A stretch of DNA of 64,000 nucleotides. Origin: Dyella japonica A8 (GTDB lineage: Bacteria; Pseudomonadota; Gammaproteobacteria; Xanthomonadales; Rhodanobacteraceae). Made by a program: the position numbers and the translations under genes. The stretch covers positions 372,001 to 436,000 of the forward strand of contig NZ_CP008884.1 in assembly GCF_000725385.1 (NCBI RefSeq). The letters are read 5' to 3'. Of this stretch, positions 25,487 through 34,501 are shown piece after piece. Each line of letters opens with the position of its first letter. The stretch's first letter is position 1. A model generated the notes under the pieces. It was given only the letters and a program-made list of their open reading frames with translations. It searched no databases and was not told the origin of the DNA.

Positions 25487-26923
25487 TTACCCCTGCTTCT
25501 CCAGCTTGCTGTGATGCATGCCGTAGAGCACGTAGATCACCATGCCGATGCTCACCCAGATCAGAAACACCTTCCAGGTGATCAGCGGCAGCTCCGCCAG
25601 CAGCCAGATGGAGAACGCAATGCCGATCAACGGCACCAGCGGCACCAGCGGCGTGCGGAAGGAACGATGCAGGTCCGGCTTGCGCTTGCGCAGGATGATC
25701 ACCGAGGTGCAGATCACGATGAAGGCCGAGAGCACGCCGATGTTCACCAGCTTGGCCACTTCCTCGATCGGCAGCAGGCCCGCCACCAGCGCGGTGAACA
25801 CACCCAGCACCACCGTGGGGCGATGCGGCGTGCCGTAGCGCGGATGCACGTGGGCGAACCAGCCTGGCAACAGGCCGTCGCGGGACAGTGCGTACCAGAT
25901 GCGCGTGGCGCCCAGCATGAAGGCGAACAGCACGCTGATCAGGCCGAACACCGCCGACACCGACACCGTCAGCGCCACCCAGTGCAGGCCCAGGCCCTTG
26001 AAGGCATCGGCCACGGGAGCGTCGGTGTTGAGCGTGGAGTAATGGGCAATGCCGGTGAGCACCATCGATACGGCGAGGTACATCGCCATCGAGATGCCCA
26101 GCGACAACAGCACGGCGCGCGGCAGGTCGCGCTGCGGGTTCTTCGATTCCTCCGCCGCCGTGGTCAGCGTGTCGTAGCCGAACACCGCGAAGAACACCAC
26201 CGCGGCTGCCGCGGCGACGCCCTGGAAACCGAAGTGGCCGACGCCATCGGGCCCGATCACATGGGCAGGGATGAACGGCACCCAGTTGGACGGCTTCACG
26301 TAGAACGCACCAATGCCGATCACCAGCGCCACGGCGGCCACCTTGATCGCCACCACCAGCGTGTTGAAGCGTGCGCCCCATTCTGTGCGGAAGATCAGCA
26401 GCGCCGCCACGCCCAGCGTCACCAGCGCGGCGATGATGTTGAACACATGCCCTTCGCCGGTACCGATGGCACCCTGCGCCCACACGGGTATGTGGATACC
26501 CATGCTGGTGAGCGCCGACTGCACGTAGCCGGACCAACCGATCGCCACCACCGCGACGATCAAGGCGTACTCGAGCAGCAGGTCCCAGCCTATCAGCCAT
26601 GCCGCCAGTTCGCCGAGTACGGCGTAGCCGTAGGTATAGGCGCTGCCGGTCACGGGGATCATGCCGGCGAACTCGGCGTAGCACAGTGCCGCCGCCGCGC
26701 TGGCGATGCCGGCGATCAGGAAGGAAATGGCCACGGCGGGGCCAGCGTTGATGGCAGCCTGCTTGCCCGCCAGCACGAACACGCCCACGCCGATGATGCC
26801 GCCGATGCCGATGGCGGTGAGCTGCCACAGACCCAGCACGCGGCGGAAATCGCCACGCTTGCCGGCCTCGGCCTGCAGCACCTCCACGGGCTTGTGGCGC
26901 AACAACTTTTCGAAGAAACCCAT
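25487..26923 (-). CDS. APC family amino acid permease (CAT/YfnA-like)
   Basis: A 478-residue inner-membrane protein with twelve or more helices. The APC signature GIGGIIGVGVFVLAGKQAAINAGPA is in helix 1. FFAVFGYDTLTTAAEESKNPQRDLP is the helix 6-7 motif of cationic amino acid transporters. The start ATG at 26923 is preceded by GGGGATGAGCTG; an upstream in-frame start would add an unlikely cytosolic tail. It imports an amino acid with protons, probably a basic or broad-range one. The gene is monocistronic. Confidence 0.92.
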   Translation of the reverse strand: MGFFEKLLRHKPVEVLQAEAGKRGDFRRVLGLWQLTAIGIGGIIGVGVFVLAGKQAAINAGPAVAISFLIAGIASAAAALCYAEFAGMIPVTGSAYTYGYAVLGELAAWLIGWDLLLEYALIVAVVAIGWSGYVQSALTSMGIHIPVWAQGAIGTGEGHVFNIIAALVTLGVAALLIFRTEWGARFNTLVVAIKVAAVALVIGIGAFYVKPSNWVPFIPAHVIGPDGVGHFGFQGVAAAAAVVFFAVFGYDTLTTAAEESKNPQRDLPRAVLLSLGISMAMYLAVSMVLTGIAHYSTLNTDAPVADAFKGLGLHWVALTVSVSAVFGLISVLFAFMLGATRIWYALSRDGLLPGWFAHVHPRYGTPHRPTVVLGVFTALVAGLLPIEEVAKLVNIGVLSAFIVICTSVIILRKRKPDLHRSFRTPLVPLVPLIGIAFSIWLLAELPLITWKVFLIWVSIGMVIYVLYGMHHSKLEKQG

Positions 26924-27027
26924 CAGCTCATCCCCGGGAAAACGAGCCGCGATCATAGCGAATGGGCCCGCCGCTGCCACGCTGCAACTGCGCGGCTGTA
27001 CGAGCGGGCAGACCGCCGTTGACAGGC

Positions 27028-27107
27028 CATCATTCCAGCGGAAGCTGGAATCCCGTGTCTTTTGCGGGGTGTAACGGCGCTGGATCCCAGCCTTCGCTGG
27101 GATGACG
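27028..27107. repeat. diverged palindromic repeat (ATTCCAGC variant)
   Basis: ATCATTCCAGCGGAAGCTGGAATCC on the left and GGATCCCAGCCTTCGCTGGGATGACG on the right (arms only partly quoted as read). It is a variant of the GTCATTCC family in the spacer between the permease and the AGMO-like gene. Confidence 0.65.
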
Positions 27108-27109
27108 AG

Positions 27110-28390
27110 CTAGGGCGATGGCCGACCCGAAACGGCTTTGTCGGAACCGATCTGGCCCGTCGTGGAGGCGGTCAGCCAAAGCACGACCGCCGCGCTGACT
27201 GCGAGGACGGCGGCCCCCGCGCCAATGGTGCCTGCCGGCAACCGTGGCACGCCGAACCAGCCGCCGGTGAGCAGCGGCACCGCCGCCGTTGCCAGCAGGC
27301 GGGCGAGTTCCAGCCCGACACCGATGCGGCGCCCCTCGGTCAACGCGCCCAGCGCGGTGAGGCTGAGCACCAGGAACACGGCGTAACCCAGCAGCTCCAC
27401 CGCTGCCAGATGCTTGGCGAGATCAAGGAACTGCACCGCCATGCCCAGCAGCAGTGCGAACTGCACCAGGCTGTAGATCGTCAGGCCACGCGACAGTGCC
27501 GGCAAGTAACGCTCGCGTTCGATGTCGAACGCCGGCTTGGGAAAACGCTCCGCCACGTCGGCCGGACGCCAGCCCGGCGGCTTCAGCCACACCCGCAGCT
27601 TGTCGCTCCAGTGGCGCGCATGCCACGCATCCTTCGCTGTCGCCCAGTACACCTCGGCATTGGCCCACAGCGGGTTCCAGCTACGCAGCGGCGCACGCGT
27701 GCCGTACACCGGCGGATCGGTGTCGTCTTCTTCGACGAAGGTGCCGAACAGGCGGTCCCATACGATCAGGATGCCGCCGTAGTTGCGGTCCAGGTACTTG
27801 TCGTTCACCGCGTGGTGCGCGCGATGGTTGGACGGCGAGCAGAACACGCGGTCGAACCAGCCCAGCCGGCCGACCAGTTCGGTATGCACCCAGAACTGGT
27901 ACAGCAGGTCGATCAGCGCCACCACCACGAACACTTCCAGCGGAAAGCCGACGATGGCCATCGGCAGGTAGAACAGCCAGCCCAGCAGTACGCCGCTGCC
28001 GGTCTGGCGCAGCGCGGTGGACAGGTTGTAGTCCTCGCTCTGGTGATGCACCACGTGCGCGGCCCAGAGGATGTTCACCTCATGGCCCGCGCGATGCAGC
28101 CAGTAGTAGAAGAAGTCGTAGCACAGCAGCGCGGTGATCCACACCCACACGCTGTTGGCCGGCAAGGCGAAGAGGGCGAAGCGCTGCACGCACCACGCAT
28201 AAATGCCCAGCGTGAGCAGCTTGCTGAACACCGCGACGATCTGCGAGATCACGCCCAGCCCCAGGCTGTTGATGGCATCGGTGCTGTGATACACGCTGCG
28301 CCCGCGCAGCTTCGCCACCAGCAGCTCCAGTGCAATCAGCGCGAAAAACACCGGCGTGGCCCAGGTGATGATGACTTCCTGCGTATTCAT
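27110..28390 (-). CDS. sterol desaturase/fatty acid hydroxylase family protein (AGMO-like)
   Basis: A 426-residue integral membrane di-iron oxygenase. Histidine clusters in order: WLHRAGHEVN, HVVHHQSEDYN and NHRAHHAVNDKYLDRNYGG. The ALRQTGSG and RNYGGILIVWDRLFGTF stretches resemble alkylglycerol monooxygenase (TMEM195), which cleaves ether lipids, more than plain sterol desaturases. An additional C-terminal block of about four helices follows. The lysoplasmalogenase gene ends 6 bp upstream, so the two form one operon. The substrate is inferred, not shown. Confidence 0.85.
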   Translation of the reverse strand: MNTQEVIITWATPVFFALIALELLVAKLRGRSVYHSTDAINSLGLGVISQIVAVFSKLLTLGIYAWCVQRFALFALPANSVWVWITALLCYDFFYYWLHRAGHEVNILWAAHVVHHQSEDYNLSTALRQTGSGVLLGWLFYLPMAIVGFPLEVFVVVALIDLLYQFWVHTELVGRLGWFDRVFCSPSNHRAHHAVNDKYLDRNYGGILIVWDRLFGTFVEEDDTDPPVYGTRAPLRSWNPLWANAEVYWATAKDAWHARHWSDKLRVWLKPPGWRPADVAERFPKPAFDIERERYLPALSRGLTIYSLVQFALLLGMAVQFLDLAKHLAAVELLGYAVFLVLSLTALGALTEGRRIGVGLELARLLATAAVPLLTGGWFGVPRLPAGTIGAGAAVLAVSAAVVLWLTASTTGQIGSDKAVSGRPSP

Positions 28391-28396
28391 CGTGGC

Positions 28397-29107
28397 TCAA
28401 TGACTCCCGCGAACCGAACGCGCCAGGCACCACAGCGCCGTGTAGTAGGTGGCCAGCACCCACAGCCCCGACATCGGGATGGCGAAGCGGAAGCGGTCCC
28501 AGGCCAGCAGTGTATCGCTGAGCATGAAGATCAGCGCGCCAGCCATGGACCACTGCGCGGAAGCGGCCAGCGCATCCGTGGCGTGCCGGCGCGCGCGCAC
28601 CACGGCCTGCCCGCCCATGCTGGCCAGCACCAGCACATAGACCACCACGGGCAGGTGCAGCGCATCCGGCAACGACGGCCACAGCGCCCACAGGTTGAAC
28701 GCGCCGTAGGCGACGCAGGCCAGCATGCCCACGGGGCGCTCGGCGAACCGGCTGTCATCCAGCAAGGCCACGATGAAGCACACGTGTGCCAGCAGGAACG
28801 AGACAAGGCCGGCCACGAAAGCGTCCACCGGCAGCATCAGGAAGATGTCGCCCGCCAGCGAGGCCACCATGCCGGCCGCCATCCAGCGCCTGTAGCGCTG
28901 CGATACAACCTGCTCCGTGCGCAGCACCATCCCCAGGATGAGCACCGTGGCCAGTGGCTTGCAGACCCAGTGCAGCCAGCGCCAACCGTCGATCTCACCC
29001 GGTACTGCGAACGTGATACCCACCATGGCGCCGACGGCCGGCAAGGCGGTCACGCCATCGATACCACGCGACGAGGCAGACCCCATCGTTGCGTTTGAAA
29101 CAGCCAT
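28397..29107 (-). CDS. lysoplasmalogenase (YhhN/TMEM86 family)
   Basis: A 236-residue membrane protein with about eight hydrophobic helices. Family features are HWVCKPLATVLILGM near the N terminus, LAGDIFLMLP, FLLAHVCFIVAL and the C-terminal SMAGALIFMLSDTLLAWDRF; the conserved acidic residues in LAGD and LSD are the presumed catalytic ones. YhhN/TMEM86B hydrolyses the vinyl-ether bond of lysoplasmalogens. The start ATG at 29107 has GGGGAA upstream; an ATG at 29086 is also possible. It is the first gene of the operon with the AGMO-like hydroxylase. Confidence 0.87.
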   Translation of the reverse strand: MAVSNATMGSASSRGIDGVTALPAVGAMVGITFAVPGEIDGWRWLHWVCKPLATVLILGMVLRTEQVVSQRYRRWMAAGMVASLAGDIFLMLPVDAFVAGLVSFLLAHVCFIVALLDDSRFAERPVGMLACVAYGAFNLWALWPSLPDALHLPVVVYVLVLASMGGQAVVRARRHATDALAASAQWSMAGALIFMLSDTLLAWDRFRFAIPMSGLWVLATYYTALWCLARSVRGSH

Positions 29108-29224
29108 GCATGGATTCCCCGATCCATCGATCCCCACGGATGGTAGAACCAACCGCTAACGGGGTGCTGTCGCGGCGCAAAAATTCGCCGGCAGCGATGC
29201 CCGAAGGGGTAGCCATGGCCACAC

Positions 29225-29260
29225 AAAAAAATGCCCTCCCCCGGTTCACCGGGGGAGGGC
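29225..29260 (-). terminator. strong hairpin with T-run on the minus strand
   Basis: GCCCTCCCCCGGT and its exact complement with a 2-4 base loop, followed on the minus strand by ATTTTTTT. It separates the TonB receptor transcript (coming from the right) from the lysoplasmalogenase promoter. Confidence 0.75.
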
Positions 29261-29350
29261 TTGCAAGAAGCGGGTACGCCGGCGGGACGGCGTTCCCCCC
29301 TCCGCCTTCCCCAAGCGGGGGAAGGCCCTCCACATGCGTTGGGCGCTTGG

Positions 29351-29561
29351 AACCTGTTCAAAGTCTCGCCTAAACGCCTATATCCCTCACCGTCATTCCC
29401 GCGAAAGCGGGAGACGCTCTTTCAACAGCCGAATGGCTGGTCATCCAGCGTCTTTCCCCATGGCGCTTGAAGGCACTGGATCCCCGCTTTCGCGGGGATG
29501 ACGGTGAGGGGCCGATGTGCGTCTATTGCAAGATCAAACGGAGAACGTGAACGGACTCTTA
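29351..29561. repeat. nested palindromic repeat element, copy C
   Basis: The left outer arm is AACCTGTTCAAAGTCTCGCC and the right outer arm is GTGAACGGACTCTTAG. The inner arms CTCACCGTCATTCCCGCG and CGCGGGGATGACGGTGAG are clear. It is arranged head to tail with copy D. Both share the motif TTTCAACAGCCGAA (copy C) or its complement (copy D) in their cores. Confidence 0.83.
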
Positions 29562-29763
29562 GAGCCTGTACAACATCTCGCGGAACACCCATTTTCCTCA
29601 CCGTCATTCCCGCGAAAGCGGGAATCCAGTGCCTTTTCGCCGCCCATAAAGTCGCTGGATGACCAGCCCTTCGGCTGTTGAAAGAGCGCCTCCTGCTTTC
29701 GCGGGGATGACGAGCAAAAAATGAGGCGTTTCGACGCTCAAAGGACTTTGAACAAGCTCTTAG
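29561..29763. repeat. nested palindromic repeat element, copy D
   Basis: It begins AGAGCCTGTACAACATCTCG directly after copy C and ends GACTTTGAACAAGCTCTTAG. The inner right arm is damaged (GCGGGGATGACGAGC). Its last bases contain the TAA stop of the TonB receptor gene, exactly as copy A does for the retropepsin gene. Confidence 0.83.
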
Positions 29764-32066
29764 AACTTCGCGTTGATGTTGAAGAACACCTGGCGCGGTG
29801 CGCCGGCCATCATCGTCTGGTTCCAGCCCTGCGCGTCCGAGGCCACGTAGCCGTTGGTGCCCGTGGTGGCGAAGTAGCGCTTGTTGAACAGGTTGGTCAC
29901 GTTCAGACCAAGGCTCAGGTCCTTCACGAAGGACAGCGCGCCGAGGTCGTAGTTCACGCCCGCGTTGAACAGCCAGTACGAGGGCACCTGAGAGTCATTG
30001 ATATAGGTGATATAGCGGCGCCCGGTGTACTTGCCGTCCAGCGTGGCGGTGAAGCCGCCGAAGCTGTAGCTCACGTCGCTGGTGAACATCCAGGTGGGGA
30101 TGCCGACCACGTACTTGCCGTCCGTCGCGACCACACCGTTGTTGAGATAGTCGTCCTGGTACTTGGAGTTGTCATAGGACAGCGAGTTGAGCCAGCGCAG
30201 GTGTTCCACCGGGCGCCAGATCACCGCCAGGTCCACGCCGGTGCTCTTCACCGAGCCCACGTTGTTGAGGATGGCCGAGCAGGTCTGCACCGCGCTGCAC
30301 GGGGAGACTGCCAGCAGGCGATTGGTGAAGCGGGTGTAGTACGCATCGGCCGAGGCCTCGATGGTATCGCCATGTACGCGATAGCCCGCCTCGAAGGTCT
30401 GCGACTGCTCAGGGTTGAGCGAGCCCTTGCTGGCGTCGAATGCCTTCTGCGACTGGCTGAAGGGCAGGAAGCCATAGGCCGAGATGTTCTTGCTGTAGGA
30501 GGCGTACACCTCCTGGTTGGCGTCGATCTTGTAGTTCGCGCCCACCTGCGGCAGGAAAGCGTCGCTGGCGCGGATGCGGCCGGCCGCCAGCGCGCTGGTC
30601 GCCACCAGCGAGTCGGCCGTGTTGGTCACGCCCAGCGCCTTGGCGCCGAAGTTCAGCGTGAGGCGGTCGTCCATCAGATGGATGGTGTCCGACGCATACG
30701 CCATGCGCGTCTGCGTGACGTAGTGCTGGAAGAAGCCGCGCGCAAACGGCTCCTCGTTCTCGTAGAAGTTGCTCAGGTAGTTGTACGCGCCGGTGAGGTA
30801 GAAGTAGTTACGTTCCTGGTTGGTCTTGGCGTTCTCCGCCCAGAAGCCCACTTCGATGTCGTTGTTGCCCAGCGAGAACACCAGCGAACCGGTGCCGCCG
30901 TAGCGGTCCAGGCCGTAGTCGGTGGTGCGCATGGCCAGCGGCACGGTCGGCGAGGACGCCACGTACGGCGTGGCCCACTGACCTTCGCCGCGGTTGTCGT
31001 GGCAGTAGGTGCCGAGGTTCAGCGTGGTGCGGTCGCTGAGGTTGAACGTGCCGCTCAGGCCCGCCAGGCTGTCGCGACGGATACCGCCGCCCGCGTAATA
31101 GGTGGAGTCCACCAGGTCATAGCCGGCCGGCAGCGGCGACAGCACCGACGGGTACGCGCCCTTGCCGTTGTACGCGTTGGCGATCTGCACCGAGGTGTTC
31201 CAATCCGGCTGCAGGTAGTCCCAGTTCCAGCCCAGCGCCTTCTGGCTGGCCAGGGACAGGTCCATGTAGTCGTATTCCTTGCGGCGCGAGTTGTCGAAGA
31301 ACAGGCTCACGCTGCCGCCGTCCCACTGGTACACCGATTTCAGGTTCACCTGGTCGGCGCGCTGGTCGCCGTAGCCCTTCCACTTGTCGGTGGAGGCGTG
31401 GTCGTACGACACGTACATGGAGAAGCCGTGGTAATCACCCGAGTCCAGACGCACGAAGGTGCGCGTGGTGGAATCGGAGCCGATCACCTGGTTGATGCGC
31501 GCGCCGGCCACCTGGTCCGGATCGGCCGAGTAGAACTGGATGGTGCCGCCGAGGTTGGTGTTCGACGCCGTGCCCAGCGCGCCCGCGCCCTGCGCGAGCT
31601 CCACCGTGCTGATGTTGTCGCTCGAGATCGCGCGCGTCACCTGCAGGCCGGTGGTGGTGCCGTAGCTCATGTTGCCGAGCGGAATGCCATCCAGCGTAAA
31701 GCCCAGGCGGCTCTGGTCGAAGCCGTGCAGCGTGATCTGCGTGGACCACTCGTAGTCGCCCCACGGATCAGCCGCCTGGAAGTTCACGCCCGGCAGCTTG
31801 TCGATGGCCTTGAGCGGGCTGGTGCCCGGCGCCAGCTGCTGCAGATCCTCGCTGGTGACCTTCTGCACCTGGCGCGTTTCGCCGGAGGCGACCACCGACA
31901 CGGCCTCCATGGTCTTGGCCTTGTCGCGGTTGGTGTTGGCCGAGGCGTCGGCGGCAGGTGCCGACGCGGCGGCGGGGCTCACATCGTCGGCGAATGCGAT
32001 ACCGCCATAGAGAGATGCCAGGGTTGCCAGCGCGATCGCGGTCCTGCGAAGGGAAAGCTTGGGCAT
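29760..32066 (-). CDS. TonB-dependent outer-membrane receptor
   Basis: A 768-residue receptor. The ATG at 32066 follows GAGGACTCGTC, and a signal peptide is present (RRTAIALATLASLYGGIAFA). The plug domain spans about 60-190: ETRQVQKVTSEDLQQLAPGT, then IDKLPGVNFQ, ITLHGFDQSRLGFTLDGIPLG. The 22-stranded barrel follows, and the protein ends VFFNINAKF with terminal Phe. The ligand is unknown. It is paralogous to the receptor at 36023-38353 (the same GETRQVQ and TLDG-PLG blocks). The stop codon is supplied by a repeat element. Confidence 0.94.
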   Translation of the reverse strand: MPKLSLRRTAIALATLASLYGGIAFADDVSPAAASAPAADASANTNRDKAKTMEAVSVVASGETRQVQKVTSEDLQQLAPGTSPLKAIDKLPGVNFQAADPWGDYEWSTQITLHGFDQSRLGFTLDGIPLGNMSYGTTTGLQVTRAISSDNISTVELAQGAGALGTASNTNLGGTIQFYSADPDQVAGARINQVIGSDSTTRTFVRLDSGDYHGFSMYVSYDHASTDKWKGYGDQRADQVNLKSVYQWDGGSVSLFFDNSRRKEYDYMDLSLASQKALGWNWDYLQPDWNTSVQIANAYNGKGAYPSVLSPLPAGYDLVDSTYYAGGGIRRDSLAGLSGTFNLSDRTTLNLGTYCHDNRGEGQWATPYVASSPTVPLAMRTTDYGLDRYGGTGSLVFSLGNNDIEVGFWAENAKTNQERNYFYLTGAYNYLSNFYENEEPFARGFFQHYVTQTRMAYASDTIHLMDDRLTLNFGAKALGVTNTADSLVATSALAAGRIRASDAFLPQVGANYKIDANQEVYASYSKNISAYGFLPFSQSQKAFDASKGSLNPEQSQTFEAGYRVHGDTIEASADAYYTRFTNRLLAVSPCSAVQTCSAILNNVGSVKSTGVDLAVIWRPVEHLRWLNSLSYDNSKYQDDYLNNGVVATDGKYVVGIPTWMFTSDVSYSFGGFTATLDGKYTGRRYITYINDSQVPSYWLFNAGVNYDLGALSFVKDLSLGLNVTNLFNKRYFATTGTNGYVASDAQGWNQTMMAGAPRQVFFNINAKF

Positions 32067-32524
32067 GACGAGTCCTCGCACGCGGATTCGCCACGAATCC
32101 ACGTGTTCAATAGATAGAGACAGGGGATGACCGCCCAAACCGATGGGACGGCCAGAGGGAAAGTGCAGACGCATCGCTGTCGTCGGCTAACGGCAAACGG
32201 ATGGCATCGCGAGCTTGCGTAGAGAGCTGCGGGCGTCCGTGCGTCGCCATGATGGCGAGTTGTTTAGCGCTTCCTTAGGAAATCGTGAAGGTCGCGTGTG
32301 TATGCGAGATGACATGCATATTTAAAACACGCGCGTGTGATTTCGTTATTCGTAACGGATGATGTGGCGATATGAGTGATATCGCGAATGGACGTCTATT
32401 TGCCTTCGCGCAACTGACGTCGCATGCGCAAGGAGATCACTCAAAACCATGAGCAATATCGACACAACGAGCAATATCGAAGCCATTCGTTGGGCCGGGA
32501 GGTGCGAATCTCGCAACACCCTCC
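32067..32524. promoter_or_regulatory. upstream region of the TonB receptor gene
   Basis: No gene is seen. This long 5' region contains an AT-rich patch (32310-32350) with a perfect 12 bp palindrome ACACGCGCGTGT at 32327-32338 and a nearby ATTTAAA, a plausible promoter-operator for the receptor gene. No known regulator box is recognised. Confidence 0.35.
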
Positions 32525-32616
32525 CACCGTCATTCCGGCGAAAGCCGGAATCCAGTGACTTGCCTTGCGCGGCGAAAAGACGCTGGATTCCGGCTTTCGC
32601 CGGAATGACGGTGAGG
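32525..32616. repeat. palindromic repeat (CACCGTCATTCCGGCG family)
   Basis: CACCGTCATTCCGGCGAAAG on the left and CTTTCGCCGGAATGACGGTG on the right, with a 44 bp core. Its right arm is also the first monomer of the tandem array that follows. Confidence 0.8.
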
Positions 32617-33050
32617 GGTAGAAACGTGGCCGAGGCACTCCAGTCCAGGCCGGAATGACGGTGAGGGGTAGAGGCGTGGCCGCCGCACTCCAGTCCGTGC
32701 CGGAATGACGGTGAGGGGTAGAGGTGTGGCCGCCGCACTCCAGTCCGTGTCGGAATGACGGTGAGGGATAGAGGCGTGGCCGCCGCACTTCAGTCCGTGC
32801 CGGAATGACGGTGAGGGGTAGAGGCGTGGCCGCTGCACTTCAGTCCGTGCCGGAATGACGGTGAGGGGTAGAGGCGTGGCCGCCGCACTTCAGTCCGTGC
32901 CGGAATGACGGTGAGAGGTAGAGGCGCGGCCGCCGCACTTCAGTCCGTGCCGGAATGACGGTGAGGGGTAGAGGCGTGGCCGCCGCACTCCAGTTCGCGC
33001 CGGAATGACGGTGAGGGATGGAGGCACTGTCTCTGCATTCCAGCCCTCAC
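32601..33050. repeat. tandem array, nine copies of a 50 bp unit
   Basis: Units begin CGGAATGACGGTGAGGGGTA at 32601, 32651, 32701, 32751, 32801, 32851, 32901, 32951 and 33001, an exact 50 bp period. The second half of the unit is GAGGCGTGGCCGCCGCACTT or a near copy. The middle units differ by one to four bases; the first and last are more diverged. It is non-coding. The unit start equals the right arm of the neighbouring palindromic repeat. Confidence 0.95.
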
Positions 33051-33184
33051 CGAAAAGGCGATGAGGGATAACCGACGGCTGCTCAATTGCGGCCATCGCC
33101 GCCGGTTCAAGGCGGCGCCGAAAAACGGCGAGTGGCGCGAACGCTCACGTCATGTGCGTGAGCGTCAGCGAACGGGCGCCAGCA

Positions 33185-34279
33185 TCAACGCCCATCCAGC
33201 GCCTTGCGACCGATTGCCGGATCGTCGGTAAAGAACGCATCCACGCCCGCATCGAGGTAGGCGCGGATCTCGGCGATGGAGCCTTCCTCGTTGAACGTCT
33301 TCGGGTCGCTGCCCTTCCAGAAATTCTTGGCCTGGAAGTAGTTCTCCGGGCGGAAGGTGTAGGGGTGCAGCTCCAGCTTCACCGCGTGCGCGTCATGCGC
33401 GAGCGCGGTGGGCTTGCCCAAGGTGCCATCCGCGGCCAACGGAATGATCGAGCGGATGTTCGGCCCGATGGCATCGGCGTAACCGGCGATGTCGCGCAGG
33501 CCGGCCGGCGTCATCATCTGTGCGAAGTTCAGCTTCTTGCCGGCGGCCACCACGTCGTACGGCTCTTCCTTGGCGTCGCCCAGCAGCTGCAGCAGGCGGA
33601 TGTTCGGATGGTCCTTGCCCAGCTTGCCGCGCAGGTAGCGCAGGTTGGCGATCTCGAACGACTGGATTTCCACCGGCGCCGTGCGTGTGTAGGCGTGTGC
33701 CGCGAGGATCTCCAGCACGCGGTCTTCCATCGGCAGCCCCGCCTTCTGGAAGTAGGTGCCGTGCTTGATCTCGGGGATGATGCCGATCACGCGGCCCTGC
33801 GTGGCCGACTCGGTCGCCACGAAGTCGATGATCTCGTCCAGCGTGGGAATCTGGAACTGGCCGTCATACGCGGTGCTGCGAAACTGCGGCAGGCGCTCGC
33901 GAGCACGCAGCGTCTTCAGCTCCGCCAGCGTGAAGTCTTCGGTGAACCAGCCGGTGACCTTCTCGCCGTCGACGGTCTTGGTGGTCTTGCGCGCGGCGAA
34001 TTCCGCATGCTGCGCCACGTCGGTGGTGCCGCTGATCTCGTTCTCGTGGCGGGCCACCGGCACGCCGTCCCGGGTCATCACCAGATCCGGCTCGACAAAG
34101 TCCGCGCCATCGGCGATGGCCTTGCCATAGGACGCCAGCGTGTGTTCCGGCCGCAGCGCGCTCGCGCCGCGATGGCCGATCACCAGCACCTTCTTCGCCA
34201 GTGGCGCTTCGTTGGCCTGACTATCGACCGACATCACCAGTGCACCCGCCATCATGATGGCCCAGCATAAACGACCCAC
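33185..34279 (-). CDS. periplasmic glycerophosphodiester phosphodiesterase (GlpQ-like)
   Basis: A 364-residue exported enzyme that splits glycerophosphodiesters to glycerol-3-phosphate and an alcohol. I place the start at the GTG at 34279 because AGGAGTAGCC precedes it and it opens a good signal peptide (GRLCWAIMMAGALVMSVDSQA). Catalytic residues are seen in LVIGHRGASALRPEHTLASY, FVEPDLVMTRDGVPVARHE and IPEIKHGTYF. The ending AYLDAGVDAFFTDDPAIG is typical of the family. It sits between two TonB receptors and near an alkaline phosphatase. Confidence 0.94.
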   Translation of the reverse strand: MGRLCWAIMMAGALVMSVDSQANEAPLAKKVLVIGHRGASALRPEHTLASYGKAIADGADFVEPDLVMTRDGVPVARHENEISGTTDVAQHAEFAARKTTKTVDGEKVTGWFTEDFTLAELKTLRARERLPQFRSTAYDGQFQIPTLDEIIDFVATESATQGRVIGIIPEIKHGTYFQKAGLPMEDRVLEILAAHAYTRTAPVEIQSFEIANLRYLRGKLGKDHPNIRLLQLLGDAKEEPYDVVAAGKKLNFAQMMTPAGLRDIAGYADAIGPNIRSIIPLAADGTLGKPTALAHDAHAVKLELHPYTFRPENYFQAKNFWKGSDPKTFNEEGSIAEIRAYLDAGVDAFFTDDPAIGRKALDGR

Positions 34280-34501
34280 GGCTACTCCTTTGCATGTGTC
34301 CCGACGCGCCCGTGCGGCGCAGTGATCCAGACATCGTGACGGCATCGCATGTCGTTTCATTGACAGGATGGCGCCACCGCGTTTGAACGCAAGCTGCCCG
34401 ACAGCCATGCCATGACTGGTGGCACCATCGTGACTTGCGGCCAATGGCCACCCGCCGTGCCGCTGCTAGCGTGCACCCATCCATCCTCCGCCGGGACACC
34501 C

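Noticed and set aside
32601..33050. CRISPR-like array
   Set aside because: The 50 bp units are contiguous and nearly identical throughout; there are no variable spacers between repeats and no cas genes nearby. It is a minisatellite.
32346..33096. Arg/His/Pro-rich repetitive reading frames across the tandem array
   Set aside because: They arise from the 50 bp repeat read in several frames, have no ribosome sites and no family resemblance.
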